This document shows positions 35,661 through 45,011 of a stretch of DNA of 64,000 bases, in pieces (positions within the stretch are counted from its first letter, which is position 1; each line of letters begins with the position of its first letter). The DNA is from Petrolisthes cinctipes. Its lineage: Eukaryota; Arthropoda; Malacostraca; Decapoda; Porcellanidae. A program made the translations under genes and the position numbers. The notes beneath the pieces are model-generated. The model was not told the origin of the DNA and searched no databases. It saw nothing but the letters and a program-made list of their open reading frames with translations. Location of the stretch: contig JAWQEG010000284.1 in assembly GCA_033782935.1 (NCBI GenBank), forward strand, positions 515,001-579,000, given 5' to 3'.

Positions 35661-37477
35661 CCCAACTGAAGGGGATGCGGGCACCACCGGGACAACTCTC
35701 CGAACCACGGCTGTGCTGGCCAGCGGGGGGCTATGAGGAGAACCCTCCCCCTGAAAGTGCGCAGCTTGAGGATCGCCTTCAGGAGGACTGAAGTGGCTGG
35801 GGGTGGGAAGAGGTAGAGATGACCCCACCTGTTCCAGTCCTCCGTGAAGGCGTCCGGGCCTCCCGCCTCTGTTCTGGATGAGAAAGTCATTAACAGAGGG
35901 AGTAGGGCCGTGGATGGGGAGGCGAATAGGTCCACCTCCGGTGTCCCGTAGCGAAGGCAGAGAGACTCGAACACAAGGGGACGCAGTTGCCACTCGACTG
36001 ACGTCCCCCTGAACCTGGATAGGGCGTCCGCCCAATCGTTCTCCCGCCCTGGCACATAGCGGGCCGAGAGGTGGATGTCCCTCTTGGCCGCTATTGCGAA
36101 AATCTGTTCTGACAGGGACAGGAGAATTTCCGACCGTACTGTGCCCTGTTTCTGTAGGCACTGCACGGCCGCAACGTTGTCCATATCGAAGCGGACGCCT
36201 ATCCTGGCAAACTGAGGGTGTGTGTTGAGCCATTCCTTCGCTACCATCAACTCCCGGGCGTTGATGTGCAGTAGCCTTTCCCCTTCCTTCCATCCCCCGC
36301 ACCGTTGATGTCCCAGGCAAGACTGGTATCCCCAGCCTACGTCCGATGCGTCTGTCGCCACCGTAATCCCCGGGGGAGGGAACACCCAGGGGACCCGCTG
36401 ACGCAGGGCACCGGGACGTAGCCAGGGGCGAAGGAGGCGGTGGAGAGAGGGGGACACTTGCCTGGGAAGGTCCCTGTGTGCGGGGGACAGGTGGAGGTTT
36501 ACCTCCCGCGTCAGCCTCCTGTGTTTCAGTCGTCCCAGGGGCATTGCAGGGGCCGCGAAATTTAGGGACCCGAGCAATGATTCCCACTGGCGGCGAGAGA
36601 AAGTACGGGAAAAATGCGCCCGGCGGACGTGGCGGAGGGTCCGGCGGGCGTTGTCTGGAGCGAGAGAGAGGGTGGCCGAAAGAGAGTCCCACTCTATTCC
36701 TAGCCAACACAGCTTGCGAGTGGGGGTGAGAGAGGACTTGGGGATGTTCAACAGAAACCCCATTTCCTCTAGCACTCCCCTCGCTACCCGGACGTTGTTT
36801 GCTACCTGCTCCTTGGAAGGGGCGTGAAGCAACCAATCGTCCAGGTACATGAGGGTGGGGACACCCGCCTCTGCCAGACGGGATGCCACCACCCTCACGA
36901 GTTTTGTGAAGACTCGCGGAGCTAGAGAAAGACCGAAAGGGAGCCTGGTAAACTGGAACGTCTCGGTCCCCACCTGGAAGGCCAGAAAGCGGCGAAACCT
37001 GGGGTGGATCGGGACGTGCCAGTAAGCATCCTTGAGATCCAGGGATGCTAACCAGTCTCCCTTCCTCAGAACTGTGCGGACCTGAGCAACCGAAACCATC
37101 CTGAAATGTAAGGTTTTCACGAATTTGTTTAGCCTGCTCAGGTCCATCACCAATCTCGTTTTTCCCTGATCCTTTTTGGGGACCGTGAATAAACGAGAAA
37201 GAAAGACCCTTCCCGTCGCCCGCTCCACTACCCCTTTTTCCCGCATTTCCCGCACATGCGGGACGACCGAAAGTGACACTTTGGTTGAGGCAGGAGGTAG
37301 ACGTAGTGGCTGTAACGGGAGAAGACAGGTGTCAGTGAGAGTACCGTTAATCCTAATCCCCCGGGGCCCGAGGGACCCGGGGTGGTTGGGGGGAGAATGA
37401 CAGGAGAGGCAGAGATTTTGACCGCAAGGGAAAATCTGATTTTGACCTAACGGTAGCCCAAGGACGGGATTAGGCAT
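35537..37477 (-). CDS. DIRS copy 1 RT/RNase H/methyltransferase-like polyprotein
   Basis: 646 codons without a stop. RT comes first: RLVMDLSRLNKFVKTLHFRM, WLASLDLKDAYWHVPIH (first catalytic Asp), RLPFGLSLAPRVFTKLV, then MYLDDWLLHAPS (YLDD box). The connection has MPLGRLKHRRLTREVNLHLS. RNase H has VATDASDVGWGYQ, LHINARELMVAKEWL, DMDNVAAVQCLQKQG and GRENDWADALSRF. A methyltransferase-like segment follows: PEVDLFASPS, LYLFPPPATS and VLLIAPRWPAQPWFGEL. This order is that of DIRS1-type elements. All visible RT and RNase H acidic residues are present, so the enzyme could be functional. The ATG at 37,477 is the first in frame; a donor at 37,517 (GTGAGTAAC) and a possible acceptor near 37,455 suggest that splicing could set the real start. 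Confidence 0.9.
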   Translation of the reverse strand: MPNPVLGLPLGQNQIFPCGQNLCLSCHSPPNHPGSLGPRGIRINGTLTDTCLLPLQPLRLPPASTKVSLSVVPHVREMREKGVVERATGRVFLSRLFTVPKKDQGKTRLVMDLSRLNKFVKTLHFRMVSVAQVRTVLRKGDWLASLDLKDAYWHVPIHPRFRRFLAFQVGTETFQFTRLPFGLSLAPRVFTKLVRVVASRLAEAGVPTLMYLDDWLLHAPSKEQVANNVRVARGVLEEMGFLLNIPKSSLTPTRKLCWLGIEWDSLSATLSLAPDNARRTLRHVRRAHFSRTFSRRQWESLLGSLNFAAPAMPLGRLKHRRLTREVNLHLSPAHRDLPRQVSPSLHRLLRPWLRPGALRQRVPWVFPPPGITVATDASDVGWGYQSCLGHQRCGGWKEGERLLHINARELMVAKEWLNTHPQFARIGVRFDMDNVAAVQCLQKQGTVRSEILLSLSEQIFAIAAKRDIHLSARYVPGRENDWADALSRFRGTSVEWQLRPLVFESLCLRYGTPEVDLFASPSTALLPLLMTFSSRTEAGGPDAFTEDWNRWGHLYLFPPPATSVLLKAILKLRTFRGRVLLIAPRWPAQPWFGELSRWCPHPLQLGSACLSSTLSAPLQASLKLHAWSFYGESSAKGSLRRQWTSC

Positions 37478-37624
37478 AATTCATATGTCAGACAGTAAGG
37501 ATGACAGTTACTCACCGGAACAGTAATCCAGGGCCATGACAGGCCCTGGCGAATTATCCTTGCTGCCCAGCCGTGGGTGGGCCAGGCTGCTGACCACCCT
37601 GTGAGGCAGCCCAGAGTGGGACCC

Positions 37625-39993
37625 TCAAGTGGCGCGGTCCTTCTGGGAGGGGTGGTTGAAGGAGGACTTGGGCTTCGAGAAGGGCTTGGAGACCTGTCCC
37701 CTTCCTCGAAAGGGCTGCTGGCCCCTCTGGGAGGGCCTGTTGTGTGCTCTCGGGGGAGTGGGATAGGAGGGCCTCGGTAGCCTGGAGGGCTGGGAGGGCC
37801 TCCGGGGCTGGTAGGCTGGTCTGGCTGGCTGTGGGGCACGTGGCCTACGGACAAACAGAATGATTAGGACCCAAAGTAGACCCGAAAATCCTTTCATTTC
37901 CCCCCGTGACAACTCGGGTAAGACGAACACGAGAGGTACTTACTTGGAGGTGGAAGGCTTTGGTAAATTAATTACCGTTGGGAGGGAGGCGAAGATCGTG
38001 TCTGTCGCCGGTTGGTCAAAGAGGGCTGGGGACAAGGGGACAGCTCGTACCACTCCCCTCTGTGCCATCTCCGGCGCAGATTTAGCTGCCGCTTGGCGGG
38101 TTGCCAGTCTCGCCTCGGCGAACGCCTTCGCCTCCTCCCGCATGAAGTGGGTAGCCATTGCCGCCACGCCCTCCATCACGGTGGCCATGGAAGAGAGGGT
38201 GTCACTGTAAGGGGTAAACAAGGAAAAAACCGAGCGAACCCGGGGATAAGTACCCGGGATTAACAGGGAGACCCTCTACCCAGCATCCCTACAAACATGA
38301 TACACGAGAAAGGTACTCACGCTAGCTGTACACCCGACATCTCGTGGTAGGAGTTTGTTAGGGCGTTGAGGCAGTCCCTAATCAATGAGGCGGCTGCTCC
38401 CGTGGAGATGGTGTGGGCCAGCTCCAGACGGGTAGCAGACTCCGCCTGCCTCAACTTACCATCGGGCTCCTTCAGCTGATAGGGGACCGGGGGCTCCTTC
38501 TCCGTCTTCCACAGGCACTCCCTCAAGCCCGGGGGAGCCCGGGAATGAGGGAGGATGACGGGGAAAGACGGAGGAGGGGGCTTCCTGGGCGCGTTGTTCC
38601 TCTGGTGGTCCAGGGACTTAAGGAGAAGGGCTGGAATATCCAGGTCCCCTTCACTCTTATCCCCCGGGAAGTACGCGTCCAGGGAAAGGAGGAGAGCCGT
38701 GTTACCGTGGGAGCGGTCAATCCTCCAAGCCCCGGACAAGTGTAGCTGGCTGTACTCCACCAGGAAACCCATCGCGTCCAGGGTAGCCGCAGAGGACACC
38801 CTAGCTGAAGTGGGTAAGGGCGCTGAGATAGGACGGACCTTGTAGAAGGGAATAGCCTCGCCCTTCTCATCCGCCCCCCACTTCACCACGACGTCATCCC
38901 TCCGGATCCACACGTCTGGTTGAGCTGTGTCCGGAGACCAGGCCACCAGTCTGCCCTCCTCCGAAGAGTGGGTCCAAGCAGGAGGGAGGAGAGACCAAGA
39001 GCAGGGAAGGTATCCGTCTCCCGAAGGAGGGGGTGACGGGGACGGGGGTGCGGAGGTAACCAACTCCTCAGCTACGTCCCTCGACGGAGACTCGAGCCCT
39101 GGGGAAACGGGAGGCACGAAAAGGACTCCCACATCCCCGGGAGGACTCGAGCCCTCGACGGGAGCAGCAGCGGGAGGCGGGGGAACAGGAGCGGGTTCCG
39201 TAGCGACAGCCTGAGGTTGCGCGACGGAAGCCCCAGGAAAAGCGTGAGGAATAAGGGTGTGGAAGATCTTAACTATCTTCCTCGACGAGGGGCTGTCCCC
39301 CCCCCGCTTACCCCTGCGGGAATTGCGGGCGGGCGAAGGAGAGCTCCCCGACGACGAAGAAGAGGAAGAGGACGACGAAGACGAGGAGGAAGGAGAACGG
39401 CGACGAGCACGGGACTTCCTGGAGTGGCGGGACCTTTTAGCCGAACGCTTGCGTCCTCTAGAGAGGCCTGAGGAGCCAGCTCTAGCAGGAGGCGAAGCTG
39501 GGGGTTCCCTGCTGGGCCCTTGTACCGGTGAGGCAGTCGGGAGAACCAGCGCGACAGACTCGCTCGCTTCCCGGGGGGATAAGCCCCGAGAAGGAGTCGT
39601 AGTACCGCCTAGGGAAGCAGGCTCAATCTCTCGGGCCTCAGGAGGTTCTAGCCCCTGAGACTCCGAGAGACAGGAAGAAGGGTAACGGGTCCTGAATAAA
39701 CCCAGGTCCGCTCCCAAAATCGGGTCCACCCACGCCAAAGAAGAACCGTCTCGTTTGTGGGCCATTCTCCTAGCCCTCGTCCACGCCATACGAAGAGAAG
39801 CAAGGGCAGGGAGCTTGGAGCGGGCAGAAGGGGAGGTAACCCGACACAACTCAGCCCAGGGGCGGCACACACCACACGCCAAAGGGTCGTAACCCAAGGG
39901 AGTGAAGCAGGGTGCGTGAGGAGAACAGTGCAGGTGTCCGTCAGGCGAGACCCGCACGGTACATCCTGAGGCAGCACAAAGGGCACGAGTAGG
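37625..39993 (-). CDS. DIRS copy 1 gag-like ORF, three exons visible
   Basis: Exons are 38,321-39,993, 37,944-38,204 and 37,625-37,844. Introns of 116 bp (GTGAGTACC to CCCTTACAG) and 99 bp (GTAAGTACC to TTGTCCGTAG) both remove an in-frame stop, and both are phase 2, so one frame continues to a stop at 37,625. The first visible exon follows a strong acceptor (TTCTTTTCTCCCCCAG at 39,994); the initiating exon is upstream and was not identified. The N-terminus has a Cys/His pattern (LCAASGC, HLHCSPHAPC, ACGVC). Next come a Ser run with SRRGKRGG, Pro/Gly-rich linkers, a conserved-looking middle (KVRPISAPLPTSARVSSAA, LDAYFPGDKSEGDLDIP), then an Ala-rich helix-like exon and a basic Pro/Arg/Gln-rich tail. 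The role is probably nucleic-acid-binding structural protein. Confidence 0.8.
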
Positions 39994-40019
39994 CTGGGGG
40001 AGAAAAGAATACACAAACA

Positions 40020-40782
40020 TGGGTTAACACGTGCAAACACTGGAACACAAACCCATCCTCCCCGAAGGAAAGAAGCGCGGGACACGCCCGCTGAACCTGG
40101 GGACCAGAACACAATCCCCCACACTCGCGCAGCCGCCCAGGGAAAAACCCCGTAAAACCATAATCGTCCGCCACATGGAGCGGGTAAAAAAGGGCCCCCC
40201 CGGACAGATGAACCAGAAGGAGGGGTAGGAGGGGACCCGATAGCCTGAGAAGAAACACTCCAGGCTGAAAATAATGGAAAAACCCCAAAATAAAATAAAA
40301 AACCCCCGCCCGGGAGAGGAAGAGAGAACCAGGGCACAATTCTCACTCCCCCCTACCGAGAGGGGACACATAATAATCGGGGAAGGCAAGAGGAAGGGCT
40401 GCAAAGACCCCATGTGGTCACCACGTGGGGTGGGGAAGTCCCACGTGGCGCCCACTAACCTCGCTAAAAACCCCAGAAAACCCCGATAAAATACACACGA
40501 AGAATGTACTAGTGGCAGGAGGGACAGTGAAATAGGGGACAGACGGAGAAAAACTCCGAAAACAGGGGCTGAAAAGCCCCCTTCGCTTAAGGAAAGAACT
40601 AAGTCCTAACGAAGAAAAAAACCCCATAAACACCTAAAAACCCTCCTAGAAAACACACATTATACATCTGCGAAGCAGGCCAGCCACTAGAACACAAAAG
40701 AAAAATTAGCAGGAACACGCGACACAATACCATAGCGTAGCAGCGAGGAGCGTAGATGTTGACAGGCGTGTGTTCCGCGACA
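40020..40782 (-). other. DIRS copy 1 5' leader
   Basis: Between the right terminal repeat and the first visible gag exon. It should hold the promoter and a non-coding or initiating exon, but none could be fixed. The minus-strand frames at 39,941-40,455 overlap each other, with no shared pattern with copy 2. Confidence 0.4.
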
Positions 40783-41003
40783 GAGTGGACGAGCGGTATT
40801 CAGCGGAGGAGGGGCTTAATACCTCACCTCACCACCACCAGGTGGCTCCACTATCAGTACAGCGCCAGATTTGAATTTTATTTACTTCTGATGAACGTCA
40901 CGGAATTGACCCTTCCAACCCAGATTATGCCTACACGGGGCCTGGGCTTGTGAAGGGGCCTATTCTATAGCAACCAGCTGTACTGGTTTCACTATACCAA
41001 TAA
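40783..41003 (-). repeat. DIRS copy 1 terminal repeat, 5' side
   Basis: Complement of 33,591-33,810 (see that entry). The outer tip is CTATACCAATAA, matched by the second half of the internal complementary region. The Penelope sequence resumes at 41,004 with ACACCCATATGG. Confidence 0.9.
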
Positions 41004-41079
41004 ACACCCATATGGTGCATACAAGGATTAACTACCTGACCCAACTCTCCTGACATGACCTCTAAACCTGAGATTATCA

Positions 41080-42098
41080 TTAAGGAATAGCAGTTGGAAT
41101 GATCTTATTAACAATCTTGTCTATGATGAAACTATCCAACTTGTACATACCATTGTTTAAGTTCATATTAATATTTTCTGTGTGTTTAATCAAACTTGAC
41201 TCTATGATGTTTCTATTTACGGATGAGTTACAAGACATGATTGATGAGGCATTATCCCAGTCAATACAATGATTATTGTCTCTCATATGAATAAATAAAG
41301 CATTAGATTCTTGTCCGGTCCTAACACTATATTTATGCTGTTTGACCCTGGTTGAAAGGTCTTTTCCAGTTTGTCCTATATAGAACATATTGCATTCTTT
41401 ACAAGGCACTTTGTAGATACACCCACATGAGGATTTGGGTTAATTTTTTATCAACATTTTCTTGACTGTGTTATCATTGCAGAAGGCAACATTAACATTC
41501 AATGTTTTTAGAAGATGAGGGATTTGGCAAATTTATCACTGTAGGGTAATATCAGTAAGTTTTTATTGTCACGGGGTAGGGGAGGTTCAACCCTATAAAA
41601 TGATGTTCTTGCCAATTTTAAGGCTTTATCCAAAAATGGTTTGGGGTATTTTAATTTTGTTCCAATGTCAGAGATAAATCCAAATTCCTCATCCATGAAT
41701 TCAGGACTACATACACGTAGAGCACGTAAGTACATGGAGGAGAAAACAGACAGTTTGACTTTATCGTGGTGTGCAGAGTAAAAATGAATATATGACAAAA
41801 CATTGGTTGGTTTCCTGTATATGCTAAACTTAAAAGTGTTGCCTACCCTGTGAATCAGGCAATCCAAAAATGGCAATTTTCCATCCTCCTCAATTTCAGT
41901 GGTAAAATTAATGGAAGGGGCTAAGTTGTTAAGCAATGGCAGAAAGTTATCTAGATTTTCAGTACATGGCCAGAGGCAAAGTACGTCATCTACGTACCTG
42001 TACCATACAGCATTACTGGGTAAAATGTTATTAAGCAGTTTCTTCTCAAAAATCTCCATGTACAAATTGCTCAAAACTGGGGAGAGTGGATTGCCCAT
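41080..42098 (-). pseudogene. Penelope RT plus GIY-YIG endonuclease, broken
   Basis: The 41,508-42,098 frame has [24 protein letters not shown] RT sequence, then [13 protein letters not shown] (catalytic YVDD), [20 protein letters not shown] and YRKPTNVLSYIHFYSAHHD. These are hallmark Penelope RT motifs. A frame change at about 41,510 and a stop near 41,445 separate it from 41,080-41,409. That part has PCKECNMFYIGQTGKDLSTR and VKQHKYSVRTG, the GIY-YIG nuclease core with the preceding Cys pair. The nuclease normally nicks the target for reverse transcription. The N-terminal RT half is missing. Confidence 0.85.
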
Positions 42099-42100
42099 TG

Positions 42101-42136
42101 CCGTGTTTATTTTTCCTTCCTTGTGGATTTACGCAT
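42101..42136 (+). repeat. Inverted copy of the Penelope 3' tip at its truncated 5' end
   Basis: 36 bp identical to the complement of 33,372-33,407 (GTGTTTATTTTTCC, TTCCTTGTGGATTTACGCAT). It abuts the truncated RT. Such fold-back 5' ends are known for Penelope elements and fit template switching during insertion. Confidence 0.8.
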
Positions 42137-42169
42137 ATTCCTGGATCACGTGCCACCAAGTGATTTATT

Positions 42170-42480
<311 letters not shown>

Positions 42481-42589
42481 GTGGTCCGGTAGGGGGTTAT
42501 TGCTTCCAGTGATGTGGATAATACTTTAAGGGTTTGGGCGCCCCTTCGACCCCAGCCACTCCCTTTCAGTTCTTCAACTGTACCTCTTT

Positions 42590-45011
42590 TCATTTTATTT
42601 CCTTCCTGCTTGCTGTCATATTGGAACTGTGTTTATGAAAGCCAGACAAGGACAGAAACAGGAGATCACATCTTTCCAGAAAGTATATCAGTCTGACATT
42701 CACCATCTTCTCAAATAGTTTGCAGAGACAGGAGGACAAGGCAATAGGTCGGTAATTAAGGGTGACACTCAAGTTCTTGCCTGGCTTGGGGAAAGGAAGC
42801 ATGGTAGCATCGCTCCACCCAGAAGGGAAGCCACCCTCCAGCTTGATTCTGTTCTATTAAGCTAGAAGAAATATGATCGCCTCCTCACTCAAGTGTCGCA
42901 ACATGGCATACGGGATATTGTCTGGCCCAGGAGAAGTGTCGCCACAGAGAAAGAGAGCAGAGTGCAGGTCTTTCAGGGTAAATATATGATTATAAATTTC
43001 ATTCTCGTGCCCCGAGAAATTCAGAGCCCACCAACTCATGACTGACAGCTAGAGGTCGAGAGTCAGAGCTGGAGACTCTTGCAAAAGCCTCCACCATGGC
43101 GTTGGCCAATGTTAAACCATCCATGATCTTAACTCCATTGACCTTAAGGACAAGTGAGGGACTAGGAGAAAATTTCCCCGCAATCATACGAACTCTCTTG
43201 AACACTTGGATGAGTGGGGTGTTAGTAGTAATTGAAGACACATAGGCCTTCCATGATGCCCGTCGTGCCTCTTTTAAAATTCGTCTAGCCCTAGCCCTCG
43301 CCAATCGGAAGTTCTCTAAATGAATAGGGTCCCCACGATTGCAACGAAGGTGAGAGAAAGCAGCGCGCTTCTTTCGCACAACAGTGATGCAGACTGGTGA
43401 CCACCATGGTACAGGACATTTGGGATGTGGCCTTCTAAAAATAATAGGGACAGAGTTGCGAGTGGCAGAGTGGAGCATATCGGTGAAGTAAGTCACAGCT
43501 TCATCAGAGCTACTACAATTTGCGACAGAAGAGACCAGAGTAAGCTCTTATAATAACACCAGTCAGCCTTCTCGAATCTTCGCCGAGGAAGACGAGACTG
43601 TGGTTCGTACCTGTTATTTTCTAGGAGTATAGAAAATGGTCACTACCATTTAAATTGGGCAACACATTCCAAGTAAAATCTAATAGTGCACTGGGTGAAC
43701 AGAGGGAAATGTCAATGGCAGAAAAGTCCCAGTAGGGCTTTGGAAATGGGTCACATCTCCTGTATTTAAAACCCCTATTCCTCATCCTCAATAAAAGAAG
43801 CCAATAAAACACCCCTGGTATTGACCGTACTGTCACTCCACAGAGGATGACGACCATTAAAATCACCCAATAAAATAAACGGAGAGGGAAGGTCTCGTAT
43901 TAGACGGAAGATATCACCCCTCTCAACTGCAACACAGGAGGAAGGTATAGACTGCACACCGTGTAGGGGAGGTCGATAAAAATCTTAACTGCAACAGTTT
44001 GGAGCGGAGTGTAAAGCTCCAGGTTTGTGCACGGAACATTGGGTCGAATTAGGATGACAGAGCCAATATGGTGACCCTGCCCTTCAAAGGCATTGGAATA
44101 AATGCAGAGTATACAGGAGGACTGGCAAGAATGGAGTCCCCAAGCATTGTCTCTTGGAGACAATCACATGCAAGAGAGAAGAACCCGCAGTTCCTCCCAG
44201 GAGGCATGCGAGCCACGGTAATTCCACTGAGGGACCATGAACAGCGTTACTTTAAAACAGATTTTAGGGGAGCCTCTTGGAGGGACTTCCCACTACAAAC
44301 TTGACCAGATGTCTTACTCAACCGACAAGTCCTGGGTCACTAGAATAAAAGCAAACCCTTGGAGTAATACTTGGGGCAGTAATCGGGAGTCCGGGATATG
44401 TACAGTCACTCATAAAAATTAAGACCCCCCCCCCAGGCCAGTATACGTGTGATATCGGTTCTGGCAACAGTGTACAGCCACAATCAAATATCCACCGACA
44501 CTTTCCTTCCATCGTGGAAATATATCAGTATCATATCAAAATATAATCGTACAACACCTTACGTCAACTCTACCCCCTCAATTATTATGAGGAGCTGCAA
44601 AATCACACACGTATTGTTCTTTATTATCAAGATATTTACTACGATGGAAGGAAAGTGTCGGTGGATATTTGCAAGACCAATAACACTAACTTAGTCTTAT
44701 TGGTCTTGGATATTTGATTGTGGCTGTACGTGACGTCAGTGATGGCGCTTGAGATACGAAGTTGATCTGCTGCTCGACTCACTTTGAACTAATAAGGGTA
44801 GATGAGACGAAGCATGAGTTGAGATAATGTTTCGAGCCAACTAGCAGCCTTCCTCCAAACACCACACACACCACCACCACCACCACCTCTGACGTCAGGT
44901 ATGTACAATGTTACCAGAACCGATATCACATGAGTTAAAAGGAGTCGTGCCTGCTGGGGTGTCTTTACTTTTATGAGTGACTGTACATGAGTCCCTGAAG
45001 CTGTGTAGCAT
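42590..45011 (-). mobile_element. Decayed LINE (endonuclease + RT start), carrying a MITE
   Basis: Minus-strand pieces run from an endonuclease (PFILLGDFNGRHPLWSDSTV at 43,830-43,890; LDFTWNVLPNLNGSDHF near 43,640), through a linker (FRRPHPKCPVPWWSPVCITV, LRCNRGDPIHLENFRLARAR at 43,260-43,450), to pre-RT and RT (DTSPGPDNIPYAMLRHL at 42,890-42,940; LNYRPIALSSCLCKLFEKMV at 42,700-42,760). This is the order of Jockey/R1/I-type LINEs. RT catalytic motifs are missing beyond 42,590. A TA-flanked MITE interrupts the N-terminal endonuclease at 44,403-44,983. Frameshifts and stops throughout. Confidence 0.75.
44403..44983. mobile_element. Tc1/mariner-type MITE, TA target duplication
   Basis: Ends CAGTCACTCATAAAA and TTTTATGAGTGACTG, each bordered by TA (44,401-44,402; 44,984-44,985). 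An inner pair, CACAATCAAATATCC and GGATATTTGATTGTGG with GATATCGGTTCTGG and CCAGAACCGATATC, continues the fold. There is a third pair around AAAGTGTCGGTGGATATTT. No transposase. Confidence 0.8.

Larger units (their letters stand above)
33552..41003 (-). mobile_element. Nearly complete DIRS-type retrotransposon (copy 1), 7.45 kb
   Basis: Minus-strand coding order is gag-like (spliced), RT/RNase H/methyltransferase-like, tyrosine recombinase. Inverted terminal repeats are at 33,591-33,810 and 40,783-41,003 and are almost identical. A further 39 bp at the left tip is unique. An internal complementary region at 33,864-33,964 defines both tips. No target duplication is seen, as expected for recombinase-mediated insertion. 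It splits a Penelope-like element. Between the recombinase stop and the internal complementary region there is about 600 bp of non-coding DNA with poly-C runs (34,240-34,290). ORF lengths suggest a fairly young copy. Confidence 0.9.
41004..42136 (-). mobile_element. Penelope-like element, coding half (5'-truncated)
   Basis: The minus strand carries the last part of an RT and a GIY-YIG endonuclease domain. The 3' untranslated end continues at 33,551-33,372 beyond the DIRS insertion. The 5' end is cut inside the RT at about 42,100, where a 36 bp inverted copy of the element's own 3' tip is attached (42,101-42,136). Confidence 0.85.

Noticed and set aside
34557..36836. A single 759-residue recombinase protein starting at 36,836
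   Set aside because: The first roughly 390 residues are Pro/Arg-rich shadow of the polymerase frame on the same strand; only the part after about 35,660 resembles a recombinase.
38413..39658. Plus-strand frames opposite the DIRS gag gene
   Set aside because: Codon content mirrors the gag frame and shows no domain; the spliced minus-strand frame explains the region.
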